DNA of 44,711 nt from Priapulus caudatus. Taxonomy: Eukaryota; Priapulida; Priapulimorpha; Priapulimorphida; Priapulidae. This document shows positions 21,269 through 31,700 of the stretch, piece by piece. Below the pieces are notes generated by a model. The model was not told the DNA's origin. It did not search any database and saw only the letters and a list, made by a program, of their open reading frames with translations. The first letter of the stretch is position 1, and every line of letters begins with the position of its first letter. The translations under genes and the position numbers were made by a program. The stretch covers positions 24,707 through 69,417 of the forward strand of contig NW_014578508.1 of NCBI RefSeq assembly GCF_000485595.1, read 5' to 3'.

Positions 21269-21862
21269 GTATGGAGGTAGTGGGCGTCACATAAACTTTA
21301 CGAGACTGACTGCGGCGATGCAGCTCCCTTGTACAGCATGCATGTACATCATGTTGCACCGTTACGTACATGCGCGTCATTTAGGTGTGAATATAACGCA
21401 TGTGCACACATATACGCAATAAGCATTATCGCATAGCACACATATTCCACAATACTAACTTCGTATGCGCGAAACCGAGAAACTTAGGGAGTCGCGCACG
21501 ACAATCTATTTACTACCAGTACCAAAGTTTTAATGTTTCTCTACTCTTTTTCACATATTATTGCCGACAATTTCCTGTAAATGCCGTCCAAATGCTCATC
21601 TGCAACACACGCTGGCTGCCGAACGCTAGCTGCTGCACACTGACACATAAACATATATTGAAACGCTCCAAGTGCCTGTGGCTGTGGGCTGGTTCGCCAC
21701 ACAAAACAACACAATTACAATACACGGCTGTAGCCTGTACTGCGCTAGCGTTATGAAATGCTCAATTTCTTAATTAATTTTCCAAACTATTAAACATATA
21801 AAATGCATAGACATAGCGGTCATTCAACTACAAATACTGTAGTTACATTACACAATAATATA
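21052..21862 (+). repeat. dispersed repeat family R2, copy 2
   Basis: Second copy of the 15958-16747 repeat, about 5 kb away in the same orientation. Compared with copy 1 it lacks many single bases, scattered all along its length. Confidence 0.85.
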
Positions 21863-22144
21863 GTAGGTTCAAAGTTGGTTCAAAGTGACATTTGACTAAG
21901 TACTAGTAGTACGCCATCGCTGGCAGGATTTTCCACAGAAAAAGTTGAAGTTGGTCATATAATAATGCTGCTTTTATCATAAATTTGCCATTTTTAATTC
22001 AAACTTACAAATGAAATGTCCTTCCACATCCCTTAAACTGCCTGTTAGTGCAGTTGATGGTTGCACAGGATGGCATTCTCTACTCTATCAAATGAATTTT
22101 AAATGTATTTCTGGAGAAGGTAAAGTTGCTTGCAGTGGTGATTG

Positions 22145-22254
22145 CTAGCAGTAGACTGGTCCGCGCTCGACAGTTCCACTCGCGTTAAGTGAGCGCGCCG
22201 CGCGCGTCAGTGTAACGCGAGTGGATCTGTCGAGCGCGGACCAGTCTATGCTAG
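22145..22254. repeat. GC-rich long palindrome
   Basis: Arms of about 43 bp at 22145-22187 and 22212-22254 (core ACTGGTCCGCGCTCGACAG and complement) with a CpG-dense 24-base loop. Confidence 0.9.
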
Positions 22255-22342
22255 TAGTCGCTCGCAGCTAGATCGGATCCCTATACTTTTGCGAGTGGAA
22301 AGATGGCGGACGTGTACCGTCTATTGATCTTTACTATACTAA

Positions 22343-22684
22343 CTGGATAGCTCTTCGCCTATCCACGCTCAACGTGAATGTGACGCCACCGCGCCATCTG
22401 CCGCCATCTTGCAACCACTCCTCAACGCTGAATCTGCCGGTCTGTGCCCCACAACATTTCAAATGAAAAATAAGAAAATGCGACTTATTCTAATATTCAA
22501 ATTAGCATGAAAAAAAACTTTTATCCATACTTAAGAGATTATATAAATATGGATATGTATATATCTATATATATATACAGCTAGAATGAAGAGAAATGCA
22601 CGATATAATAGTTTTGCACGTGACGACACGAGTCACGTGCTAACTAGTCCCAGCCTATTCCACCAATTATAATAATTATTGTTA
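22343..22684 (+). repeat. dispersed repeat family R1, copy 2
   Basis: Longest copy of the family; see 13251-13580. Ends CCAATTATAATAATTATTG. Confidence 0.88.
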
Positions 22685-22789
22685 GCAGTCAAATCCCATT
22701 CATAAGAAATTTGATTTCCAGCCCTATTCTCTACGAGGAGAGAAGGAACTAAGATATATATAGCTATCACGAATAAATAAATTTTGATG

Positions 22790-23240
22790 ACACTAAAAAT
22801 GATAAACGTAATTATAATTAAAATAATAATAACTGACATCTATTATAGTATAGTATATAATACTGAAAATCAGGTTTTATGTTTTGGATGAATAACAATA
22901 ATACAGGCAGCATATATAGATAAATATAAATTTATTGAGACAAGTAATTAATAAAAATGATAATTATTATAACTAATAATTATTATAGTAATAATTATGG
23001 TACTAGTAATACTAATAATATAATGTAGATTGTAGTAGTAGTAATTATAAGAGTAATAATAGTGTGTTTGATTATACAAAAACGCCAGAGTGAAATGAAA
23101 CAGTCTTTATATTTTATTTATACAATGAATAAATTTATTTACAGTAATAAGAATAACATAGGCTGAGAATAACTAATCTGGATAAAATATAGAATATAGA
23201 AAATATATACGGTAACGTTTACTGTTTGTCTGACATATAT
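22790..23240. repeat. AT-rich TAATTATTA low-complexity DNA
   Basis: Irregular ATAATTATTATAGTAATAAT-type sequence without a gene. Confidence 0.8.
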
Positions 23241-23288
23241 GTATATCTTATCTATGATCCATGTCTAAAGTCCTGTAGTGATTCCCGG

Positions 23289-23508
23289 GGTGATACTCCA
23301 TTAGGAGTGTTCCCAACTTTAATGTCATTAAAAGTCATAATAACATAAATAAATATATATATATATATATATATGGTCATGGTCATATATTAGTTTGTGG
23401 TAATGTCATTTAGGTTAGGGTTAGGGTTAGGGTTAGGATTATAAATCATTAATCATTATAATCATTAATGATATCAAAGTTGGGAACACTCCTAATGAAG
23501 CGTTAGCC
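23289..23508. mobile_element. MULE-like MITE family M2, copy 1, with TTAGGG repeats
   Basis: 220 bp with imperfect inverted ends (CATTAGGAGTGTTCCCAACT on the left, complement on the right). Flanked by the 9-bp direct repeat GATTCCCGG at 23280-23288 and 23509-23517. The interior holds an AT microsatellite and about four TTAGGG hexamers at 23412-23440. A second copy is at 40279-40476. Confidence 0.88.
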
Positions 23509-23517
23509 GATTCCCGG

Positions 23518-24004
23518 ATGACGATTGATCCGTAGCTCATTCCTCGTTGGTTGATACTTCTGTTCGTCTGTGTTGATTGAAGCGCAGATTATTCATACCG
23601 TTAGAAGCGTGGCTCTTTGAATCGTCTGATACATTGCTCAAGCCGTATTGATCGCGGTGGTTGCTAGGTGGTTGCTAGGGGTGGCGCCGTAACATGCCTC
23701 TGTCATGCCTCTGTCGACCGCGCGGCGCGACCCGCCTCGCGCGTGATGGGGGGGGGGAGCACCCTGTAACACGTGGTCGTTACAGTTGAAGTTAGTGTTC
23801 CTTGCTTAGTTTACTACGACAGATACCACACAAAGCCACCGCTGTCATTAAGAATTCAGCTGCAGTTACTTTATGAGTTGATGATGGCTATTATTGAAAG
23901 TGTTATTGTTCTTATAATATTTTTCAGGCACACATCTGTGCTGGTGTTCACTGCACTCTGAGGATATCGGTATAGCCTTTAACCTTTTGATTCACATTAC
24001 TAAC
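23518..24004. other. stretch without gene
   Basis: No supported coding sequence. A homopolymer G run lies at 23748-23757. GGTTGCTAGG-type sequence at 23660 and 24660 recurs with TATTGATCGC, a weak dispersed repeat. Confidence 0.5.
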
Positions 24005-24295
24005 GCTGATAGGGTCTATGTCCCCCAGGGTACTATCGGAGGGTACCCTGGGTACGGTTCGATATATCGGAAAGTACCTCGGGGTACTATACGATATGTC
24101 GCTGCGTACCCTGCATTGTCCCACCGTACCCTGACTTTCACACACACACAGTCTGTGAAACAGCAAAAATATTGAGATTAATTGATGAATCATCAATTAA
24201 TATAAATAATTTCGAAAATATTTTCCTTTCTGATATATCGAACCGTACCCAGGGTATCCTCCGATAGTACCCTGGGGGACATAGACCCTATCAGC
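24005..24295. mobile_element. MULE-like MITE with 70-bp inverted ends
   Basis: Inverted ends 24005-24074 and 24226-24295 match at all but about two of 70 positions (start GCTGATAGGGTCTATGTCCC). The 9-bp duplication ATTACTAAC flanks it at 23996-24004 and 24296-24304. No coding frame. Confidence 0.93.
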
Positions 24296-24304
24296 ATTAC
24301 TAAC

Positions 24305-25317
24305 CGGCAATCCAGTTCAACGTAATAGGCGGATCGTATTAAATTAGTTCATCATCAGGCTGTATATGTGAACATTGCATGCTTTTTGGGGCAATACAGT
24401 TGATCAGTTGAGCAGCACTGACGACAAAGAGCAACGACACCAGTGAAGGTATGATGACTAATGAAGAGGGAGTCTTGGTCACGATTCAAACATAACATCA
24501 ACATATTCGGGGAGCAACGTATCAGACGATTCGAGGAGCAATGTATGAAACGATTCGACAGGTCGTGACATAGCGGCCCCAGCAGCGTGTGGACAGCGCG
24601 GGCGGGCCGCCATCTTGGATTGCCCCGCTCGCCCGGCCAGCAGCTGTATTGATCGCTCGTGGTTGCTAGGGGCAACGCCGCAGAACAATTGGCATAGTGT
24701 AGCGACTATTTTATCGCTACTATACAGTTGTAGATTATGATGTCGTATGTGTAGCCAAAAGACATAGACAAAGACGAGTCAGAGAATAAATACCATGACT
24801 GATGATCTTTTAATTTCGTTTCTCACAGTTACAATATACAGGCGGTCGCGTCTGAAGTTGGAGGCGAATTCCTCGAGGCAGCTCGCGCATCCGTTTTTAT
24901 AGGCGCCCCCCACGCACGTGGTACATGGCAACCACGTGCCATGTCCCACCAACCACCGTGTCCCGCGCATCCGCGTTCGCTTGGCTTCACCCTGCTCGCA
25001 CTGGACGGTGGCGGCCCCTAACGGGAGCGACCCGCTATTCTGCCATGCCACCGTCCGGGAGGTGGCTCCGCCTATCCACGCAAACGCGTCACGAGCAGTC
25101 AACATGGCTGCTGCCCCATGCGCTAACAGCTTTTCACGGTGCATTTAGCGCATGTAATCCAGCCCGGCGAAAACCCCACGGTCGAGCGGTTCTAAAGTCG
25201 CTCTGAATTAGCCGCAGGGTCATCACCGGGCCTGTCTCCACGCTAGGCCAGTACCGCTAATCACGGTCACGTACACGCCGCTAATTGGGGAAGGTGGTGC
25301 TAATCCCCTGACCAGCT
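24305..25317. other. stretch without supported gene
   Basis: CpG-rich from 24560. Two CACGTG sites near 24915 and 24935, and TTTTATAGG near 24895 reads as TATAAAA on the minus strand. AATAAA is at about 24784. This could be LTR-like promoter DNA of the adjoining Gypsy element, but no second LTR was found. Open frames lack any motif. Confidence 0.4.
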
Positions 25318-26055
25318 GGCGTGGGTGCGTGACGCACACGCGCTGCGCACACGCGCTACGCACGCACACGCACGCGCGTTACGCAACCGCGTTACGCACA
25401 CGCGTCACGCACACGCGTTACGCACACGCGCCACGCACACGCGCACACGCACACGCCACGCGTTGCAGGCGAATTCACGCGCTGACACACGCACACACAG
25501 GCGCTTGACACGCACACACAGGCGTATACACGCGCACACACAGGCACGCTTCACCGCACACACACGGGCGTATACAGGCGCTCCACACGCGCACACCCAG
25601 GCGCTTCACACGCGCACACACAGGCGTATACGGACGGTCACTCAGGCGTATACACGCGTTACACACAGGCACGCTTCACACGCACACACAGGCGTATACA
25701 CGCACACTCAGGCGTATACACGCACACTCAGGCGTATACACGCACACTCAGGCGTATACACGCACACACACGGGCGTATACAGGCACGCACGGGCGTTGC
25801 AGGTGTATACACAAACACGCACCGCCGCACGCGCAGAGTCACGCGTCGCAGGTGCACACAAACACACGCGCACTCACACACACGGGCGTATACAGGCACG
25901 CACGGGCGTTGCAGGTGTATACACAAACACGCACCGCCGCACGCGCAGAGTCACGCGTCGCAGGTGTACACAAACACACGCGCTGACGCACGCGCGCAGT
26001 CACGCGTCGCCGGTGTATACACTCACACACACGCCTAGGCGCACACACACTAGAG
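25318..26055. repeat. CACACGCG-type minisatellite with higher-order units
   Basis: Begins with ACGCACACGCGTT-type ~12-14-bp units, changes to ~20-23-bp units containing AGGCGTATACACGCACACTC (25685-25770), and then to a 112-bp higher-order unit present twice (starting 25771 and 25883). Open frames on both strands are repeat translations. Confidence 0.93.
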
Positions 26056-26470
26056 GTCAATGAATAGTAGAACGGAGTAACAGTAACTAGCAATTAGCAA
26101 TGCCAGCTGCCGGATCATGCAGTACATGTATACACGACACGCACCTGTCGGCAAGGGCGACTGTGGAGAAATACTTGATATAGAAGCAATGAATGAGAAT
26201 CAGTGATATAGAAGCGGTTACTGAAAAGCTATGTAGCTAGAGAATACGGTAGTAACTATCTGAATTAGAATATGACTTAACTATCCGGCTAGGGCTAGTC
26301 ATTACATACCCGGCCACGGTACGGCGTGGCTATAAAGTCGTCGGCTACGGCGGTTGATGAAAGTAGAGTGATGGTAACGCGATGCTATTAGTGATGACGG
26401 CACGTGATCGTGATAGTGGCCAGCATCGCGGGAAATGTCCACAGTAACTCAGAAACGCCGCTCCACGGAA
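26056..26470. other. unassigned sequence between minisatellite and Gypsy element 2
   Basis: About 400 bp with no recognisable coding frame or repeat. It could be part of the element's untranslated DNA. Confidence 0.4.
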
Positions 26471-27982
26471 TCAAAATACGCCACGCACACGCGTTACGCA
26501 CACGTAATCGAGGATACGTTGAAAGTGGGCGGGTGCGGGTTCTTTGGTCCATATGGGGTTCTTAAATATATCGTAGCTTCCGGAGGGCGTTACAAAACAT
26601 GTCTTTGGAACGTCCTTCTCCGCTAAGGGAATTTGATGGTAACCACTCTTAAGGTCGAGGGTCGTGAATATTGTAGCTTTTCCTATTGTTTGTAGTACGT
26701 CTTCGATGAGAGGTAGAGGGTAGGCGTCCCCTTCGGTGACTGAGTTCAATCGTCGATAATCGACACACATTCGATACTCACCAGTTTTTTTCTTAACCGA
26801 AAGTACGCCGGATGACCAAGGTGACATGGAGGGGCGAATTATCCCATTCTGCATGAGTTTGTTAACCTGTTGCTGAACGATGATTTGTTGCTCTGGAGCC
26901 ATGCGGTAAGGCCTTGTTTTGAACGGCCGAGCCTCTCCAGTGTGAATTTGGAATTCGCAAAGGTGCGTACACCCTAGTTGAGAGTCTGTATGTGCAAATG
27001 AGCTCTCATGCTGGCGTAAAAATTTCAGAAGCGTTGACCGATGGCGAGAATCCTGGACGTGATCGACGAGTGAATTATAATCGAAGGGCGGGGTTGCACC
27101 ATCATGTGCGGATGCATTGTCGTGGGGAGGGGTAGTGGCTTCAACTATTGCTACTACAGCATTACGATGTAGCGAGATTGCTCGATCTGAGCGATTTTCT
27201 AGCCAGCAGAGAATTGTGTGTTGGTCTGTGACTTCGACCAAAGACGGCAATAAGATGAGATGGGGGTTACTACGAAACAATTTAAAGGCTGGAGATCCTT
27301 GAACAAAGAGTAGCGTACCCGGGCGGAAGTGACGGGGGACGCGACAAAAACATTGTTGGCCCGAATGAGGGGGCAGCACGATCGGACGATGAATGAAAGC
27401 GAGTTGAGGGGTGGGGAGGAGTCGTCTGCCTCGACGGAGTTTCAATGTGACTACACTATTACCGAGTGCGAGCACTCCTCTATTGAAGTCGATGTTTACT
27501 CGGTGAGCCGATAGAAAATCAGCTCCGATGATGAACTGTTGCCTCAAATCCTGAACTATGTAGCACCTATGGAGGGCGGTTACCCGTCCCAGTAGAATGC
27601 GTAAAGTGGCGGTGCCTACAAGGTGTAGTTTATCGCCTGTGACAGAAAGAAGCATGGCGTCTGATGCGCAGACGGCGTTGAAACTAGCAGCTCTCCGTAT
27701 GTGCTGGGGTAAATGGAGCCATGCAGTAAAATCGATAAGCGAACAATCGCTACCAGTGTCGATGAGAGCTGTGAGTGAGAGTGGGCCGACTTTAATATGG
27801 CACGTTGGCGCTGAAGATGTCCCTGTAGTCGGCGGTGCGCACGCAGCAGATTCATGCGTGCCTAAAAGTTGTGAGGGTATGGTGGTGCGATTGCGTCGCT
27901 TGGGCGTAGCTGAAAATCCTCTACGCGGCGGCGAAGAGGGCAGTCGCGCGAGTAGTGGCCTAGTTGGTTGCACGCATAGCAA
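26471..27982 (-). pseudogene. Gypsy element 2: protease and N-terminal reverse transcriptase
   Basis: A 503-codon open frame on the minus strand. It overlaps the gag zinc knuckle by about 120 bases in another frame, as expected for frameshift-linked gag-pol. Aspartic protease signature is LIDTGSDCS (about 27760). Reverse transcriptase starts near 27030 with RPYRMAPEQQ, then CVDYRRLNSVTEGDAYPLP and DLKSGYHQIPLAEKD. Homology stops at FQRILDY near 26520, just before the catalytic palm motif, where the sequence becomes the CACGCG minisatellite (26477-26515) and the frame ends in it. The palm lies on the other strand at 29434. Confidence 0.9.
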
Positions 27983-28122
27983 CGAGCGTTGCGTCGGTCT
28001 TGGGTAGGCGGCGGTGCTGATGGTTGAGATGGTGCCCGTTGTCGCGAAGCTGGTGGCAGATAAGCCTGATTACGAACAGGTGGGCGCTGGTCGCGTTGTG
28101 TGTGGGGGGGGGGGGTCGCCAT
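27862..28122 (-). pseudogene. Gypsy element 2: gag zinc knuckle portion
   Basis: Minus-strand frame containing the CCHC knuckle CYACNQLGHYSRDC (about 27945-27986), a nucleocapsid-type RNA-binding motif. Separated from the gag body by a frame change in the C/G homopolymer at about 28101-28110. Confidence 0.88.
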
Positions 28123-29034
28123 TGGCGAGATCTGAGCTGATCGTCGCGGGGTGGGGGTGCCTGAGAACGTTGTTGACGCGGAGGTTGTCGTGTCATGTCC
28201 CGTGAGGATTCATTCATGGAGGGGGGCTGTGCCTGCGGCACTGCTTGAGTGAAAAGCGTACGCAAGCCGCGTACCTCTCTAAACAGATGCTCCGATGGCG
28301 TAGGGTGTTGTATGGTATTGATATCCATAGGCTCCGTCGTGTCGTAGGGATCAGCGAACGCATCGCTGCGGTTTTGTCGTCGTGCGACTAGAGATGACTC
28401 TAGTACATGTTCGTCTGCTGCCAAGTCGATGGCGTCTGTGAGTGTCGCAGGGGCGCGATGAAGCAACAGTCGCTGTGTATGGGCCGATCTGAGTCCATCC
28501 AAAAAAATGTCGACGAGACGGCATTGCGTGTCTGCCGTCGAAAGTTGCTTGACCGGAAGCGCTCGCAACGCGAGAGTCAATAACCTGTCGCCATACGGGC
28601 GGATATGTTCGCCACTATTCTGCTGGAAATTCTTAAGCGCGTTCTGCGCGTCTACTTCACGCAGCGGGTCACGGAAGCGCTTAGTCAGCTGTTCTGTGAT
28701 TTGTTCCCAAGTCATCGCGGGCCTCTCAAGAAGGAGGCGGCGAGAAAACTCAGCAGCGTGTCCTCCGAGCGTCGATAAACCAAACACGCGCAACGACGTA
28801 GCGTCGAGACCCAATTCTAACTGTCTCCAATTCAAAGTACTGAGCCAGTCGTCGAACGTAATCGAAAGTGGCGCGTTATCGCCAATGAATCGCGGAACCG
28901 AAGTCCGAGCTTCGGCGACACGTAGTCCATGTTGGAATGTAGCAGCTGCTGATTCCACGGTTGGGCGTAACGATTCGCTGAATACGTGTGCGAGGTCGGC
29001 GATATCGTACTGGGGGGGGGGGTACTATCGCCAT
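28100..29034 (-). pseudogene. Gypsy element 2: gag body
   Basis: Minus-strand gag, probably starting at the ATG at 29034-29032, with the frame lost in a second C/G run at 29012-29021. The body includes FDDWLSTLNWRQLEL and EQLTKRFRDPLREV, the retrotransposon gag-type capsid pattern, and a Gln/Pro-rich linker before the knuckle. Two homopolymer runs account for both frame breaks, so these could be sequencing errors. Confidence 0.85.
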
Positions 29035-29041
29035 TGGAAAA

Positions 29042-29096
29042 AAACGGGGTTAAGCTGTCCCCGACAGTCACAAGCGGGGTTAAGCTGTCCCCGACA
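29042..29096 (+). repeat. 27-bp direct repeat pair
   Basis: GGGGTTAAGCTGTCCCCGAC occurs twice in tandem (from about 29046 and 29073), upstream of the gag start and next to the minisatellite. Confidence 0.85.
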
Positions 29097-29433
29097 GACA
29101 CACACATGCACGCGCACACGCGTTACGAAAGCAGGTACTCACACACACACACACGCACACACATACGCACACGCGCAGACACGCGTCACAGGCGTGTACT
29201 CACACACGCCGACGCACACGCACGCTAGCACGCACGCACGCACGCACGTTACGCACACGCACACGCGCTGCGCACACGCACACGCGTTACGCACACGCGT
29301 TACGAACGCGCACACGCGTTACGCACACGCGCCACGCACACGCGTTACGCACACGCACACGCGCTGCGCACACGCACACGCGTTACGCACACGCGTTACG
29401 AACGCGCACACGCGTTACGCACACGTCCTGCAA
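29097..29433. repeat. CACACGCGTTACG minisatellite in Gypsy element 2
   Basis: Units of 12-14 bp around ACACGCGTTACGC; in the right half a compound unit of about 95 bp is present twice. It abuts the reverse transcriptase palm fragment at 29434. Confidence 0.93.
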
Positions 29434-29484
29434 GGACTCCGTCACAAATGCGCACTCGCCTACATCGACGACGTCTGTGTGAGC
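29434..29484 (+). pseudogene. Gypsy element 2: isolated reverse transcriptase palm fragment, plus strand
   Basis: About 17 codons on the plus strand read as the reverse transcriptase block around the catalytic YIDD motif (YIDDVCV). The minus-strand domain half at 26520 stops just before this block, and the half at 30980 resumes just after it. It is therefore the missing centre of the same enzyme, in the opposite orientation to both neighbours. Confidence 0.8.
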
Positions 29485-30980
29485 ATGTAACGGTTACCTG
29501 AATTTGTGCAGGGGTGCGGGCCCGTAACATCGATAGCGACCACGTCGCCTGAGTGTCTGGGTGTCGGTGCATGATGTAAAGGAGCACGGACTCGTTGTAG
29601 TTTTCGACAATTACACTCGACGCATGATTTGATGTAGTGGTAAGCATCGGCGAACATACGGGGCCAGAAGTATCGCTGTGAGAGCTTGCTATAGACTTTC
29701 TTGAAACCCAAGTGGCCACCATAAGCATGATCGTGGAACAAGGGAAGCACAGTGGATACGAGAATACGAGGGATTACCAATTGTGGTGCCGCTTCAGCAT
29801 CCTGCGCACGTGACGGCACATGAAAAAGCAAGTTGTCAACCATGAGATAGCTTTCAACGAGCTTCGCCTGACGTACGGAAGTTTCGTCAGGGTTCGAGAG
29901 TGTGCGTATGATGTTTCCAAGAAGCGGATCAGCCAGCTGCAAGGCAGCGAGCTCGGTGTCAGTAGCGGGGATGGTGGGAGGGGGTGTCGGCCTAGGGTCC
30001 GTTAGCGCGTCAGGGTGAGGGGGGTCGTGATGGAGCTTAATGGGGCTTACCCGTCGTGTGGGTTGTGAGGCCACTCCGGTAAGCGAAGGCGGTACCACTT
30101 GGTAAATGGGTCGTGAGGCCATACCGCTGTGCGACGATGAGGTGATGGGCATGATCGATGAGTAATGAGGTGGCGTCGGTGTAGACGGCTCGGGAGGCAA
30201 ACGAGAAAGCGCATCCGCTTGTACGTTCGACTTGCCTGTGGTGTACTCTAACCGGCATGAAGGAAAGCCGGAGACGTACAGAGCCCACCGCTGGAGTTTG
30301 GCATTACGCAGTGCCTTTGCTTCCAATAAATACTTGAGCGGTTTATGATCGCTAAGTATGACAAAATCGGCACCGATGAGGAGGTGCCGGAATTTCTGTA
30401 GCGCGTGTACCAGCGCAAAACATTCGCGCTCTATTGTAGGCCAGCGTTGTTCCGTCTCAGTCAGCTGTCGGCTGAGATAAAACACTGGGTGCTCCTGTTC
30501 TCGCTCGTCTATCTGCGTGAGAACTGCTCCGACGGCGTAGCCGGATGCGTCGCAATAGAGGCGGAACGGTCGACTTCCATCAGGCAATGCCAAAATGGGA
30601 GCCTCTGTGAGACACTTACGAAGAGACTGGAACGCAGTCTGTGCCTCGTCTGACCACACGAAGGGTGTGTTCTTGTGTGTGAGTAGAGTCAATGGATGGG
30701 CAATATCGGCATAGCCCTTGATAAACTTACGATAGTAATTGGTGAATCCTAAGAACTGCCGAACTGCTGTGGGTGTGTTTGGGGGGGCCCAATTTTGCAC
30801 CGCAGAGATCTTCTCTGGGTCGGGTTTGACGCAACCTGGGGTTATGACGTGACCCAGGTAATTAATGGATTGGCGTAGAAACGCACATTTGCTGGGGCGC
30901 ATCTTGAGGTTAGCCGCGTCAAATCTGGCAAAAACCTCGGCTAAGTCGGACATGTGAGTTTCAAAATCCGGTGAGTAAAT
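29485..30980 (-). pseudogene. Gypsy element 2: C-terminal reverse transcriptase, RNase H, integrase N-terminus
   Basis: Minus-strand open frame. From 30980: the post-palm block (SPDFETHMSDLAEVF), connection (LGHVITPGCVKPDPEKI, FLGFTNYYRKFI), RNase H (YCDASGYAVGAVL, IERECFALVHALQKF, SDHKPLKYLLEA), the ADALSRLP motif, a Pro-rich linker, integrase HHCC (HDHAYGGHLG ... CVECNC) and the first catalytic Asp of the core (VVAIDVTGP). It stops at NRYMLT near 29482, where the plus-strand palm fragment begins. The block is a single frame with no stop. Confidence 0.92.
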
Positions 30981-31250
30981 ATCGGGTATGCTTCCGGCCA
31001 TGAGGTGTAGAGGTCCAGAAAACTCTTGTCTGGCAGTTAGCAAGCGTGCGGTGAAAGCGTTCGCATTGTCCGTTGGACTCAGGGTGATAAGGAGAGACTT
31101 TGATGTGGGTGATCCCTAGCAATGTGGTTAATCGTGTGATGAGTTCGTTGATGAATTCGCCGCCGTTATCGGTTAAAATTGATCGTGGGCATGAGTGACG
31201 AGGAATGAAATCGTCAACGATGATGCGTGCTACGGTAGTAGCAATGCTCG
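30981..31250 (-). pseudogene. Gypsy element 2: integrase core fragment
   Basis: Minus-strand reading of 31250 to about 31030 gives the integrase core from the second catalytic Asp (TDNGGEF) to the Glu-bearing SPYHPESNGQCERFHR. A frame change near 31035 lets the downstream reading run straight into the post-palm reverse transcriptase block. The integrase core therefore sits upstream of reverse transcriptase on this strand, the reverse of the normal order. Confidence 0.82.
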
Positions 31251-31289
31251 CGTGCTACATTAATCAGGATCATACAGACTGGGATACAA

Positions 31290-31299
31290 NNNNNNNNNN
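31290..31299. other. assembly gap (10 N)
   Basis: Ten N between Gypsy element 2 and an R1 repeat copy. Confidence 0.99.
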
Positions 31300-31454
31300 A
31301 ATAATAGAATAAGTCGCATTTTCTTATTTTTCATTTGAAATGTTGTGGGGCACAGACCGGCAGATTCAGCTTTGAGGAGTGGTTGCAAGATGGCGGCAGG
31401 TGGCGAGGTGGCGTCACATTTGATAGGCTAAGAGCTATCCAGTAGAGATCAGTG
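31300..31454 (-). repeat. dispersed repeat family R1, copy 3 (reverse, partial)
   Basis: Reverse complement of about 22343-22495. Truncated at the assembly gap; ends about 225 bp upstream of the alcohol dehydrogenase start codon. Confidence 0.88.
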
Positions 31455-31679
31455 GTAGCGTCACTGACACGTAGCCAATGCCCTATCCAGATTATATTAT
31501 CCTGATAATATCACAGAGGTCTTTGCGCACATAGACTGATAGAGGGCGTGAGGCGTGTTCCTATCTATGGCAGTCGAGTTGTGTGATTTTGCTCCTCTAC
31601 TAAGTTTAGTTGATATTAGAGTAATTCGCGCGCACTAAATTGTCACAGTAACTTCTAATTTTACCAAGAACTTACCAAG

Positions 31680-31700
31680 ATGTCTGATACGGCAGGGAAG
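31680..31700 (+). CDS. ADH5: class III alcohol dehydrogenase, coding exon 1
   Basis: Seven codons, MSDTAGK, followed at once by a donor site (AAG|GTAGGT, 31701). Class III enzymes (S-(hydroxymethyl)glutathione dehydrogenase) oxidise the formaldehyde-glutathione adduct with NAD in the cytosol. The short first coding exon and phase-0 junction join in frame to the exon at 38959, giving the family's N-terminal pattern (GKVI-C-AAVAW). The start has a purine at -3 (CAAGATGT-type context). The sequence 31500-31679 would be promoter and 5' UTR; no TATA box is clear. The gene is partial because exons 3 onward, with the zinc ligands, lie beyond the window. I rely on family memory, not on a database hit. 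Confidence 0.85.

Noticed and set aside
24750-25128. Candidate LTR of Gypsy element 2 (TGTAGCC ... GCTAACA)
   Set aside because: No matching second LTR, no duplication and no convincing primer site; kept only as a remark.
25318-26093. Open frames of up to 237 codons in the CACGCG repeat
   Set aside because: His/Thr/Arg or Val/Cys/Ala translations of a minisatellite, open on both strands.
28507-29490. 327-codon plus-strand open frame across Gypsy element 2
   Set aside because: Antisense of the gag frame followed by minisatellite; only its last ~17 codons (RT palm) are meaningful.
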